This document shows positions 10,101 to 18,132 of a DNA stretch of 64,000 nucleotides, one piece after another; position 1 is the first letter of the stretch, and the number at the start of each line of letters is the position of its first letter. This DNA is from a bacterium (lineage in GTDB: Bacteria; Krumholzibacteriota; Krumholzibacteriia; LZORAL124-64-63). A program made the translations under genes and the position numbers. Below the pieces are notes generated by a model, which saw only the letters and a list, made by a program, of their open reading frames with translations, ran no database searches and had not been told where the DNA came from. Where the stretch lies: assembly GCA_024223715.1 (NCBI GenBank), contig JAAEOA010000427.1, positions 1 through 64,000 of the forward strand. The letters are read 5' to 3'.

Positions 10101-10898
10101 GGTCATTGTACCGTGGTCACGACTGTTGCCGGGATCGCCAGGTTCGTTGTCCACGTTTTCATCGTCGTTGACAAAGTCATAAGTGCCAAGGACGGGAGTA
10201 TTGATAAGGGCTTCGTGAGTAAAGTGGAAACCGGAGTCGAGCATGCCTACGATAACCCCGCTGCCGTCGATTCCCATTTCGTGAACAGCGGGCACACCAG
10301 CTTGTACCATGGCAGCCAGGTTTCCGCCGTAATCGATGGTCCAATTGGGAGATTTGTCAGAATTTTTGTCGGCATCGTTTGATGAATCTTCAATAACCGG
10401 TTCGGATGAAGGAATGGGGCGATGCTGAAAGCGGGCCACCAGATCGGTTTTGCGTACAAAATTCAGGTTCAGCATTTGGTTGATCTGCGAGTCAGTCATT
10501 TGAAAACTGGCCGCGTTTAACCAACGGCTTTCCCGACGAAAAATAGCGCCGGTATTTTTTACCGCTTCCAGATAACTGGGATGCACGGGCAAATCGCCCA
10601 CGTTAACCAGACGTTCACCAGCAGCGGTGACTTTGCCACGACGCCAGGCCGCCCGTTCAGTCAAATTATCTTCAGCCAAATCCAGCGCGGCTTCCAATTC
10701 GAGTCCGGAAAAACCCTTGTCCTGGAAAAAGACCCAGACCGTCAGGCTGCCATCGCTGTTGCGCCAGGAAAAATCGTTGGCCCCCATTGCAGCAGAAAGG
10801 CGTTCGCTGGTAACAGGTTGATTGGCCGCCGCAGAGAATGTTGCGATCAGCAGAAGCAGGCAAAGAGCGAATAGGCGCAAAAAGCGAGGCTGGAACAT
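7122..10898 (-). CDS. secreted subtilisin-like protease with P-domain and FlgD-like C-terminus
   Basis: A 1258-aa exported S8 serine protease. A signal peptide (to about residue 25) and an inhibitor-like propeptide precede the catalytic domain, whose triad is visible as D221 (MLDSGF), H262 (DHGTM) and S436 (GTSFSCP). Ig-like and GATase-like segments follow, then a carboxypeptidase-regulatory fold (SGTVNLVG), a proprotein-convertase P-domain (IEHTYIGDLSVQLISP) and a terminal FlgD-type Ig domain that begins NPNVPNPFNPMTKISF and ends RKMLLVR. That last module resembles type-A sorting domains of FCB bacteria and suggests surface delivery. The start has AGGAGAAATAA before ATG. A strong terminator follows the stop. 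The upstream TATAAT-like box overlaps the end of the TPR gene's hairpin. Confidence 0.93.
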   Translation of the reverse strand: MFQPRFLRLFALCLLLLIATFSAAANQPVTSERLSAAMGANDFSWRNSDGSLTVWVFFQDKGFSGLELEAALDLAEDNLTERAAWRRGKVTAAGERLVNVGDLPVHPSYLEAVKNTGAIFRRESRWLNAASFQMTDSQINQMLNLNFVRKTDLVARFQHRPIPSSEPVIEDSSNDADKNSDKSPNWTIDYGGNLAAMVQAGVPAVHEMGIDGSGVIVGMLDSGFHFTHEALINTPVLGTYDFVNDDENVDNEPGDPGNSRDHGTMTMSTVTGNMPGELVAPAFGASVVLAKTEDVSQEIPIEEDQWVAGLEWVETFGVDIVSSSLGYLDWYDFSDMDGNTAVTTLAADLAVARGIIVINSAGNERNSSWNHIIAPADGFDVITVGAVDSSDNISSFSSPGPSYDGRIKPDVSALGVSNTVADPSDDNGYRTASGTSFSCPLTSGVAALILSRAPNLTPAQVREALRETASMADSPNNDFGWGIINAFEAVQYFGPNLDHAPLGDSESTGTPYSVSALVTDREGLDTVTLSYRIDSGLWQQQAMTATGEPDTYSADIPGQAAGTTVDYYLSALSTNGVQTVLPALAPENYFSFNVGPDVTLPELLHNALSDQALIAWPPTLYCTASDNLGLDRVEMTYQLNGGPVMGPYVLTDDSNDAYSLVFPVDAVALQVGDSLTYSITAYDLANIPNENTSGPHAFIIMDALGVVLVLDDTAAARADEKTNKNKQPVEGRNDGKSSAATIATWLTDAGYVADVMIADQATLEDFLSYQLVILSAGDNAVPVDKETTRQALQDWATSGGKLLIEGGEIGYDALSNPGYPDFAQHVLHGESWDSDNSGDLHVDQGYENHPLLNVPVMIDPTVTMTYDGYGDQDAVEATSDAYVIMSPAAMSGDAGILVHDNNSAPQSAQIVYFAFNVEAIDGTAGKDLTLNAAAYLLAAEPAPTSSISGTVNLVGEMDNSGVLVSNGAGASTLTEYDGSYTLDNLYEGLYSLQFSKAEWGTIIVDVDLDDGTNMTGINVNLMPVIQVEYSTSPNLPIPDNSSNGISSTIVVPENEAGIISDVTVDIDIEHTYIGDLSVQLISPTGQIVNLHDRSGGSANDIIGNWPMTLTVDGPGSLNDYIGISNSGTWVLAIADHAGSDTGTLVSWGINFTIPGTVSGVDGEALPAVTRLNPNVPNPFNPMTKISFDLAHNGSVRLGIFNLRGHLVRHLISEEMVAGRHTVRWDGRDDGGRSVSSGVYLYRLESGADIQERKMLLVR

Positions 10899-10975
10899 TT
10901 ATTTCTCCTGAAAAGCTGAGACCGAAAGCACGGAAAGCGGGGCGATGAGATATTAACAGTATAATTATAACATAA

Positions 10976-11007
10976 AATGCCCTTTCCAGGGAATTGGAAA
11001 GGGCATT
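10976..11007 (-). terminator. hairpin after the TPR gene
   Basis: A perfect 12-bp inverted repeat (AATGCCCTTTCC / GGAAAGGGCATT) with an 8-base loop, 23 bp beyond the TPR-gene stop. On the minus strand it is followed by only TTTATG, so the U-tract is short and termination may be partial. Confidence 0.65.
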
Positions 11008-11030
11008 ATTTGATCAATAAAAAGAGACAA

Positions 11031-12005
11031 TTAATGCAATGGAGCCCCAGGATTTGAAGAATCGTCCCCATGCGGACCTTCATCCAGGGAAATGAGTCCC
11101 ATTTTCACCAATTCACCGTGTAACCACATTTGGGCTGCGGGGTTATGTTCCCATGCTTCGCCAATAATCTGTACGGTCACTTCAGCCTCCTGCGGGCTGC
11201 CAATGGTCACTTTCACAGGATTTTCTTCACTGCTTTCACCCATTCCAAGCAAATGGGGCGCCACATGCGGATTCACCGTCATTGCGTTCTGCAGGCTGTC
11301 TTCAGCAGCTTCCATATCTCCGGACAAAAGGGCCACCAGCACCCAGCCCCATTGGAAGATAGCACTTTCATCGTCATATTCTTCCAGCAGATCCCAGGAC
11401 CGTTGCACTTCACCCATGGCCAGATAACAACCCAGTAATAACACACTGTTGCCTTCGTGGTCTTCCGGATCCAGATCCAGCAAATTAACATAGTGCTCAA
11501 TGGCATCGAACCGGCGTCCAACGGTCCACAAAACTTCAGCTAGTTGTTTGATGGCACGCAGATAAGGACGAGCCTCCACCATGGGCCAAAAAGCACCCAT
11601 AAATTCGGAAAAGAAATCTTCACCCAAGCGGTTTTCACCACATGTGGCCGCATGTTCCAGAGCATCGATAAGCTGAGCGGCGTTCTCGCTCTCCAGAAAG
11701 GCCCGAATGGACAGTGCGTCCACGCAATCGGCATCCACTTCGAGGGCTTTTTGGGTCAACTTGTCGGCGAGGTCCTGATCGGCGCTTTCAAAAGCCTGAT
11801 ACGCCAGCTCCTGAGCCAATTCCTGAGGATGTTCTTTTAATGCTTTCAGCCGGTCATCATCCATATCGCCATCAATGAATTTGTGCATTTGTTCACGAAA
11901 TTCAGCCTCGCTGGTGAAATCTTCCTCTTCAAAACTCCGTCGGGTATCGCGCATAAGGCGTTCAATAATGAATGGAGATTCAGGAATATTGGGCGTTTCG
12001 CTCAT
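11031..12005 (-). CDS. TPR-like protein, function unknown
   Basis: A 324-aa cytoplasmic, acidic, helical protein without signal or membrane segment. Helix-turn-helix pairs such as RAIKQLAEVLWTVGRRFDAIEHYVNLLDLDPED mark TPR repeats; the motif resembles the ST7-like TPR family found in many bacteria. The family probably scaffolds proteins, but no partner is known and none is suggested by the neighbours. It stands alone: a hairpin separates it from the S8 gene, and a 198-bp divergent region separates it from the patatin gene. The tail is charged and low-complexity. Confidence 0.7.
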   Translation of the reverse strand: MSETPNIPESPFIIERLMRDTRRSFEEEDFTSEAEFREQMHKFIDGDMDDDRLKALKEHPQELAQELAYQAFESADQDLADKLTQKALEVDADCVDALSIRAFLESENAAQLIDALEHAATCGENRLGEDFFSEFMGAFWPMVEARPYLRAIKQLAEVLWTVGRRFDAIEHYVNLLDLDPEDHEGNSVLLLGCYLAMGEVQRSWDLLEEYDDESAIFQWGWVLVALLSGDMEAAEDSLQNAMTVNPHVAPHLLGMGESSEENPVKVTIGSPQEAEVTVQIIGEAWEHNPAAQMWLHGELVKMGLISLDEGPHGDDSSNPGAPLH

Positions 12006-12124
12006 TTAAAGCCGTCCTTTGGGGAAAAAAACCCGTTCAGTGGTCCATTCCACCGTTTTGGCAGGGAAATTGCAGATCCAGTATGACCATGCTAAGCATT
12101 GTTTGCTCCGCAGTCAAAGAATCG

Positions 12125-12153
12125 TTGTCTGGTTCGTGGTTAAACCCTATGAT
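12125..12153 (+). promoter_or_regulatory. sigma70-type promoter of the patatin gene
   Basis: TTGTCT, a 17-bp spacer and TATGAT lie about 50 bp before the patatin start codon, giving a predicted leader of about 44 bases. Spacing is ideal and each hexamer matches at four or five positions. Confidence 0.5.
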
Positions 12154-12203
12154 CATGGCCTGTTGGATCATCAATTTCGTAGGCGGAAAAGGACAGGGAA
12201 GAC

Positions 12204-13136
12204 ATGGGGAATTCACTGAAAATTGGCTTGGCCCTTGGCAGCGGCGGGGCCCGCGGTTTAGCTCATGCAGGAGTATTGCAAGCTCTGGCTGAATCGGGAA
12301 TCGAGGCCGATTTTGTCTCGGGAACCAGCATGGGTTCCATTGTGGGCGGGCTTTATGCTCTGGACCCGGATCCGGCCATGGTTTGGGAACGTTTGAGTAT
12401 GTATGTCGGCAACGAAGATTTTGCCTCTTACTGGACTCCGTTTCTTCCCCGGGACGAAAACAACAATCGCGACCCACAACAACGCCTGGTCGATGTTTTC
12501 GATTTCATGCAACGCAAACTCATTGCCGTCAAAACCGTCACCAAATCATATATGCAGAGTGAAGAAAAACTGCGCGACCCCTTGATCCAACTCTTTGGTC
12601 AGCTTTCTTTTTCTGATTTAAAAATCCCTCTGTCTACTGTAGCCCTTGATTTGGTTTCCGGTGAAAGTGTGATTTACCGAGAAGGCTCGGTGGTGGAAGG
12701 TGTTTACGCCAGCAGTGCCATTCCTTCGGTTTTTCCACCGCTAAAAGGCGAGAACAGCATGATTGTCGATGGCGGCGGACCCTACCGCGTGCCTATTGAA
12801 GCCTGCCAGGAAATGGGTGCCAAATTTATTATTGCCGTAGATATTCCCGCCTTTGAAGAGACAAGTTTTTCAACAGGGTTGGACATGATTTTGCGCAGCA
12901 ACGCCATTGCCAGACGCCGTTTGAATCGCCTGGTTTGCGCCCAGGCCGATTTTGTTATTCGTCCCAATGTGACTGAATTTCACTGGGCAGATTTTGGTGC
13001 TGGTGAAGCTTGTCGTGCTCGTGGTTACAAAGCGGCCATGGATTCCATGGATGAACTTTTAAAGCTCATGCGCTGGCGCCGCAGTTTGCCGTTCAAGGCA
13101 AAAATGGCTACCCGGAAATTATTGCGGATGGATTGA
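12204..13136 (+). CDS. patatin-like phospholipase
   Basis: A 310-aa serine lipase of the RssA/patatin family. The oxyanion loop GSGGARG (12-18), nucleophile elbow GTSMG with S42, and DGG with D189 give the complete Ser-Asp dyad. There is no signal peptide, so it acts in the cytoplasm, probably hydrolysing phospholipid or lysophospholipid acyl esters. GGGAAGAC precedes the ATG and a good promoter lies at 12125-12153. Its stop codon abuts the stop of the convergent LpxR-like gene with no spacer. With LpxR-like and PagL-like deacylases next door, the locus appears devoted to membrane-lipid deacylation, although the patatin's target is inferred only from family. Confidence 0.9.
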   Translation: MGNSLKIGLALGSGGARGLAHAGVLQALAESGIEADFVSGTSMGSIVGGLYALDPDPAMVWERLSMYVGNEDFASYWTPFLPRDENNNRDPQQRLVDVFDFMQRKLIAVKTVTKSYMQSEEKLRDPLIQLFGQLSFSDLKIPLSTVALDLVSGESVIYREGSVVEGVYASSAIPSVFPPLKGENSMIVDGGGPYRVPIEACQEMGAKFIIAVDIPAFEETSFSTGLDMILRSNAIARRRLNRLVCAQADFVIRPNVTEFHWADFGAGEACRARGYKAAMDSMDELLKLMRWRRSLPFKAKMATRKLLRMD

Positions 13137-14174
13137 TCAGTATCCGATAGAAATTGTCACGGCCCCAAAATGATCGGCTGCGTCCTGCCCTTTGAATTCT
13201 TTGCTGCGCATGACGTAATTAGCCGCCAGCCGAACCTGATAAAGGGACACAGCCCAGCCAAACCAGGCATCGGCCACATATGGTTCTTTGTCCACGCTGT
13301 GACTGGAACCGAAAGTATTGCCATCCAGGAAAATATTCTGCAACATTACCCGGCCTTCAATTCCCGCAAAAAAATACCAGGTCAGGCCTCCGTGCCTTCC
13401 AAAAGCCCGTGAACCTGGCGGGCCGGGACGCAGACGGGGAGGACCAAAACCTCCTGCCAGGCCCTGACCGAAACGGATATTTGCACCCATGGCTCCGTAG
13501 GTAAAAACATTCCCCAGAGCCACATCAAAATGAGGCGCGGGGTCTATTTCCAAATTCCAAAATCCAAGGTCTACGATGTTGCGCCAGCGGCGTTCAAAAC
13601 CGATAAGCAGAGCCAGTTCATCGTGCAGCTGATTATCCCAGCCCTGAGGATCGGGTGAGTCAATCAGGTCATGGAATTTCCCCTGTAACCACTGGCCGCC
13701 TGCTGAGGGGCCTACAACTCCCAGAGAGAGTTCCAAAACATTCATAGCCGTTTCGTCGCACCCGATGAGAGTCATGTCGCCGTGCAGCCAGCCCGCATAT
13801 GGGCGGTCATCGATTACCAGGTCTGACGATTCGATATCTTCAGGTGTGTAAAGATTTTGTCCCACGGCCAGTTTTGAATAGATTGTGAAATGCCGATTGA
13901 AGAAGATACTGCGGCGGGCCCAACTCGCAAGGGAACAGGGAACTTGCCCGGATGCCGATTGCCAGGACAACTGCAGACCGTTTGTGTAATGCTGGTCTGA
14001 ATCGTCCAGCCCAAGGACGTCGTTTTCGAATTGCAGAGAAAAAGCAGGACCCGATTCCTGGGCTGAGTAAGTTGAACCAGCAACCATTAACACCAAAAGC
14101 AGAACCCAAAAGCCATGTTGCCATCCGCACACCGGCGGTGTTATTTTTAAGTTGTAAAAATGATTGGATAACAA
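13137..14174 (-). CDS. LpxR-family lipid A 3'-O-deacylase (outer-membrane)
   Basis: A 345-aa beta-barrel of the LpxR/DUF2219 family, which removes the 3' acyloxyacyl chain of lipid A at the outer membrane. The family fingerprint is clear: FENDVLGLDDSDQHYTNGL near the N-terminus, then GVVGPSAGGQWLQ...H and GWDNQLHDELALL..FERRW. The signal peptide is HGFWVLLLVLMVAGSTYS. The start is uncertain. The ORF-track start is TTG at 14174, nine bases after GGAG (half of the palindrome CTCCGGAG); GTG at 14132 would give a more ordinary signal peptide but lacks a ribosome site. Only 20 bp separate it from the divergent PagL-like gene. The 3' end abuts the patatin gene. Confidence 0.88.
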   Translation of the reverse strand: MLSNHFYNLKITPPVCGWQHGFWVLLLVLMVAGSTYSAQESGPAFSLQFENDVLGLDDSDQHYTNGLQLSWQSASGQVPCSLASWARRSIFFNRHFTIYSKLAVGQNLYTPEDIESSDLVIDDRPYAGWLHGDMTLIGCDETAMNVLELSLGVVGPSAGGQWLQGKFHDLIDSPDPQGWDNQLHDELALLIGFERRWRNIVDLGFWNLEIDPAPHFDVALGNVFTYGAMGANIRFGQGLAGGFGPPRLRPGPPGSRAFGRHGGLTWYFFAGIEGRVMLQNIFLDGNTFGSSHSVDKEPYVADAWFGWAVSLYQVRLAANYVMRSKEFKGQDAADHFGAVTISIGY

Positions 14175-14183
14175 ACTTGTTTA

Positions 14184-14191
14184 CTCCGGAG
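14184..14191. promoter_or_regulatory. palindromic Shine-Dalgarno serving two divergent genes
   Basis: CTCCGGAG reads the same on both strands. On the plus strand, GGAG lies three bases before ATG 14195 and six before ATG 14198 of the PagL-like gene. On the minus strand it lies nine bases before TTG 14174 of the LpxR-like gene. Both starts therefore seem to use the same eight base pairs. Confidence 0.5.
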
Positions 14192-14194
14192 ATT

Positions 14195-15406
14195 ATGATG
14201 CAAAATCTGACTGTGCCAGCCCTTTTGATTCTTGTTATTTGCGCCCTGGGAGACCAAAGCCAGGCCCTGGCTGAAGATAACACAGTGAACACGGAAACAG
14301 TCAACCCCAATAGTGCTTCCCACTATTTGCGTCTGGGCTTCCAATACGGGTCCGTTTTGCAAACCAACGGTTTTGTTGAGGGCGAAAATAATACTGGCGA
14401 GCCCATCAAAAAATATCAATCCCTTTGTCTGGATTTTGGCTGGCAAACCGACGGCAGCAAAGATTGGCATCATCTGTACAACTTCCCGTCTTTTGGTGTG
14501 GGAATTTATGGGGCTGATTATCCTGATACGGACGAACTTGGCCACCCCACCAGCATTTACGGTTTTTTTGCCTGGCCTGTTGTTCGCCACCAGCACTGGA
14601 ACCTGAATTTTGACCTGGCATTTGGTTTGACCGATAATTGGAAGCCCTACGACCCAGTCAATAACCCCAACAACATTGCTATTGGCATGGGACGCTCGGT
14701 TCACATTCAAAGTGGGCTGAGCGCTGAATACAAGGTGGCTAAACAATGGTCCCTGATTGGTGGCCTGACCTACACCCACTTTTCCAATGGCGGCACGCAG
14801 CGCCCCAATCATGGATTAAATAATTTTGGACCGGTGGTTTATCTGCAACACAATCTTGAAGATCAGGGGCCCGTGCCCCTCAGACGTCATATTGAAGGTT
14901 ACGACCCACAGTGGGAACTGAGTTTTACCGGCAGTGGCGGCATCCGTAATCTGAACCTTGATTTGCAAGATCTTGACCTGCGCCGAACCTATTTAAATCG
15001 CCATTATTTTGTGGGCAATTTCATTGCCACCATGGGCAAACACTTTTCAAGAATGGCACGCTTTAATTTTGGGTTGGACCTGACCTATGACCAGAGCGTC
15101 GCCGACCTGATGCAGATTGAGGCTTACAAAAACGGTGAAAATGCAGAGACCAGTGAGTTCGATAAATTTGACCTCGCCGCAGTAGCCGGGTACGAACATG
15201 TGGTGCACAATACCCGGCTACAGGTTCAACTGGGATATATATTTCTGCGCACAGATGTTGAAGGACGGTTGACACGGTTTTATCAGCGTTTGGGTTTGAA
15301 GCAGTTTTTCTTTGAGAACTGGTTTGGTGGGCTGAATGTACGTTTCCATGAACTGGGTAGTGCCGATAATCTGGAGTATAATATGGGGTTTGTTAGTCGG
15401 TTTTAG
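14195..15406 (+). CDS. PagL-like acyloxyacyl hydrolase (lipid A 3-O-deacylase)
   Basis: A 403-aa exported beta-barrel. The ORF track begins 81 codons earlier inside the opposite gene; the real start is ATG 14195 or 14198, just after GGAG, giving signal peptide MMQNLTVPALLILVICALG...ALA. PagL hydrolyses the 3-position ester of lipid A with a Ser-His-Glu triad. Here the H-x-S-N signature appears as TYTHFSNGG followed by RPNHGLN, matching the family catalytic segment. The length fits the longer FCB-type acyloxyacyl hydrolases rather than the roughly 170-aa enterobacterial PagL, and the C-terminal half adds further barrel strands. It is divergent to an LpxR-like gene, so two lipid A ester positions could be served from one locus. 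Confidence 0.8.
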   Translation: MMQNLTVPALLILVICALGDQSQALAEDNTVNTETVNPNSASHYLRLGFQYGSVLQTNGFVEGENNTGEPIKKYQSLCLDFGWQTDGSKDWHHLYNFPSFGVGIYGADYPDTDELGHPTSIYGFFAWPVVRHQHWNLNFDLAFGLTDNWKPYDPVNNPNNIAIGMGRSVHIQSGLSAEYKVAKQWSLIGGLTYTHFSNGGTQRPNHGLNNFGPVVYLQHNLEDQGPVPLRRHIEGYDPQWELSFTGSGGIRNLNLDLQDLDLRRTYLNRHYFVGNFIATMGKHFSRMARFNFGLDLTYDQSVADLMQIEAYKNGENAETSEFDKFDLAAVAGYEHVVHNTRLQVQLGYIFLRTDVEGRLTRFYQRLGLKQFFFENWFGGLNVRFHELGSADNLEYNMGFVSRF

Positions 15407-15501
15407 GGAAAAATTCCGTTTAGATTTCCCCTCTGGTGTTAAAGGCAGGAGCTGATTCGGAAAGAGCCTCCTCTGTTTGAGAAGGCTCAGGTAATTAAAT
15501 G

Positions 15502-15544
15502 ATAGCCAATTCCCAACTCAGCCTGACTTTGCCTTGGCTATTTT
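15502..15544 (+). terminator. possible terminator after the PagL-like gene
   Basis: ATAGCCAA and TTGGCTAT form a perfect 8-bp stem around a 24-base loop and are followed by TTTTG. The large loop and short U-run make it weak. Confidence 0.3.
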
Positions 15545-15613
15545 GAACCTCGAAACATGGCCTTTAGCCCATCAAAAGTTGCAGCCCCTGGGAGAATGAC
15601 CCAATCCTGAATC

Positions 15614-18031
15614 TTACTTCACCACCAAATTGACCAACCGCCCCGGCACATAAATCAGCTTTACAATGGTCTTGCCCTCAAGATGACCCTCCAGCTTCTC
15701 CCGACCGCCAATCATCTGCTGAATTCCACTCTGATCAATATCGGCCGGTACTTCCATCTGGTCGCGAAGCTTGCCGTTAATTTGCACAGCCACAGTAATA
15801 GTATCGTCCACCAGATACTTCTCATCTGCCTGAGGCCAGGCGACGTAGGAAATAGTTTCTTCATGACCCAACCGAGCCCAGATTTCCTCAGCCAGGTGCG
15901 GCGCATAAGGTGCCAGCAGCTTAATAAAATCTTCCATCACAGCCCTGGGACGAACGTCCATGCTGGTCATTTCGTTTACAAAAACCATCATTTGGCTGAT
16001 GGCGGTATTGAACCGCAAATCTTCAGTCATTTGGCTGACCGCATCGATGGTTTTATGCAACAGTTTCAAAGCTTCGTCACTGGCTTCACAGTCCTGAATG
16101 GCTCCCTGCAACTGACCCTCGTCATCTACATAAAGACGCCAGGTGCGGTCCAGGAATCGGCGCACACCTTCAATGCCCTGAGTGTTCCAGGGTTTGTCTC
16201 TTTCCAGAGGCCCGAGGAACATAAGGTACAGGCGCAGGGCATCGGCGCCCTGGTCGGCAATCACGTCATCGGGGTTAACGACGTTGCCCCGGCTCTTGCT
16301 CATTTTGTCGCCGTTTTCGCCCAGAATCATGCCCTGGTTGCGCAGTTTTTGGAACGGTTCCTTTGTGGAAACCAGATCCAGATCGAAAAGGACCTTGTGC
16401 CAGAAACGTGCATACAGCAGGTGCAGTACCGCGTGCTCAGTTCCACCCAGATACAGATCAACCGGCATCCAGTAATTTTCTTTTTCCGAGGACCAGGCCT
16501 CTTCCGTATTTCTTGGGTCGATATACCGCAGGTAGTACCAGCAACTGCCCGCCCACTGGGGCATGGTATTGCTTTCGCGCACGGCTTTCTGGCCACTGAC
16601 TTTATCGTCAATATTCATCCACTCGTCGATGACCGCCAAAGGGCCTTCGCCGGTGCCGGCGGATTCGTATTTTTCCACTTCGGGCAGAGTCAGAGGCAGC
16701 TCATCGGCACCCATCAGGCGGGTGGTGCCGTCGGCAAGTTTCAACAGGGGGAATGGTTCGCCCCAATAACGCTGGCGGCTGAAGAGCCAATCTCGCAATT
16801 TGAAATTAACCACGGCTTTGCCCAGGCCTTTTTCCACCAACCATTCAGTCATGTGAGCTTTGGCTTCATGAACGCCCATGCCGTCAAGGAACTCGCTGTT
16901 GATAGCCAGACCATCTTCGGTATAGGCTTTACCTTCGAAATTTTCAGGTGTTTGAACGGTGCGAATAATGGGCAGATCGAATTTTTCGGCAAACTCCCAG
17001 TCGCGCTCGTCCTGGCCGGGTACCGCCATAATGGCACCGGTGCCATATCCCATCATCACATAGTCGGCAATCCAAATGGGGATCAGCTTGCCGGTGGCCG
17101 GATTCACAGCTTCAGCGCCACAGAAAACACCGGTTTTTTCCCGGGCAATGAGGCGGTCGCGGTCGCTCTTGCCGGCGGCTTCTTTCAAATACGCTTCAAC
17201 AGCTTCCTTCTGATCGGAAGTGGTCAGCTTTTCTACCCAGGCGTGCTCCGGGCTAAGCACCATATAGGTTGCACCAAAGAGCGTATCCGGACGTGTCGTG
17301 AAGACACGGAGTTTTTCTTCGTGACCTTCAATGCTGAAGTCCACTTCGGCGCCTTCGCTGCGGCCAATCCAGTTGCGCTGCAAATCTTTGATGTATTCGG
17401 GCCAATCAAGGTCCTCCAGATCGTCGAGCAGGCGCTGGGCATAGGCGGTTATTTTTAACATCCACTGTTTCATGGGTTTGCGCACTACCGGATGGCTACC
17501 CACTTCGCTCAAGCCGTCTTTGACCTCTTCATTGGCCAGCACCGTGCCCAGAGCTGGGCACCAGTTCACAGCCATTTCACCTTCATAAGCGAGGCCCTGC
17601 TCGTACAGTTTGGTAAAAATCCACTGAGTCCAGCGGTAATAATCGGGATGACTGGTGGCCACTTCCCGGTCCCAGTCGAAACTGAAGCCCAGCATTTTCA
17701 ACTGACGCTTAAAGTTGGCAATGTTCCTCGAAGTTGTGGTTGCAGGATGTTCACCGGTTTTCATGGCGTGGTTTTCAGCAGGCAGACCAAAACTGTCCCA
17801 GCCCATGGGGTGCAAAACGTTATGGCCGGTCATGCGTTTGAAACGCGCCACAATATCAGTGGCTGTGTAACCTTCTGGGTGTCCTACATGCAAGCCGTTA
17901 CCAGATGGATAGGGAAACATGTCCAGGACGTAGTATTTTGGCTTGTCACTTTTGTCGGCAGCTTTGAAGGTTTTATTGGCTTCCCAATAATTTTGCCAGT
18001 TCGTCTCAATTGCTGATGGATCGTAGGCCAT
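15614..18031 (-). CDS. leuS: leucyl-tRNA synthetase
   Basis: A class I aminoacyl-tRNA synthetase that charges tRNA-Leu. The 805-aa product has the HIGH motif within [16 protein letters not shown], the CP1 editing domain in the middle ([24 protein letters not shown] just before it), KMSKS ([14 protein letters not shown]), an anticodon-binding helical domain and the C-terminal tRNA-contacting tail. ATG 18031 follows AAGGATTTATC; the ORF-track start 12 codons upstream is unsupported. It is a single-gene unit 101 bp downstream of the histidine-kinase stop. No T-box leader is seen. Confidence 0.97.
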   Translation of the reverse strand: MAYDPSAIETNWQNYWEANKTFKAADKSDKPKYYVLDMFPYPSGNGLHVGHPEGYTATDIVARFKRMTGHNVLHPMGWDSFGLPAENHAMKTGEHPATTTSRNIANFKRQLKMLGFSFDWDREVATSHPDYYRWTQWIFTKLYEQGLAYEGEMAVNWCPALGTVLANEEVKDGLSEVGSHPVVRKPMKQWMLKITAYAQRLLDDLEDLDWPEYIKDLQRNWIGRSEGAEVDFSIEGHEEKLRVFTTRPDTLFGATYMVLSPEHAWVEKLTTSDQKEAVEAYLKEAAGKSDRDRLIAREKTGVFCGAEAVNPATGKLIPIWIADYVMMGYGTGAIMAVPGQDERDWEFAEKFDLPIIRTVQTPENFEGKAYTEDGLAINSEFLDGMGVHEAKAHMTEWLVEKGLGKAVVNFKLRDWLFSRQRYWGEPFPLLKLADGTTRLMGADELPLTLPEVEKYESAGTGEGPLAVIDEWMNIDDKVSGQKAVRESNTMPQWAGSCWYYLRYIDPRNTEEAWSSEKENYWMPVDLYLGGTEHAVLHLLYARFWHKVLFDLDLVSTKEPFQKLRNQGMILGENGDKMSKSRGNVVNPDDVIADQGADALRLYLMFLGPLERDKPWNTQGIEGVRRFLDRTWRLYVDDEGQLQGAIQDCEASDEALKLLHKTIDAVSQMTEDLRFNTAISQMMVFVNEMTSMDVRPRAVMEDFIKLLAPYAPHLAEEIWARLGHEETISYVAWPQADEKYLVDDTITVAVQINGKLRDQMEVPADIDQSGIQQMIGGREKLEGHLEGKTIVKLIYVPGRLVNLVVK

Positions 18032-18132
18032 GATAAATCCTTGTCTGGAAACAAAAAACACCCGCATTCCGGAAGAATTCTAAGAGATTTCTGAAAGAAG
18101 CGGAAAATTACTTGAATGGAATATGAAACAAA

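Noticed and set aside
15683-17458. 591-aa plus-strand ORF
   Set aside because: It is the complement of leuS, whose motifs are intact on the minus strand; the long frame is a codon-bias shadow. The same applies to the long ORFs at 26801, 35117, 38946, 45207 and 55840.
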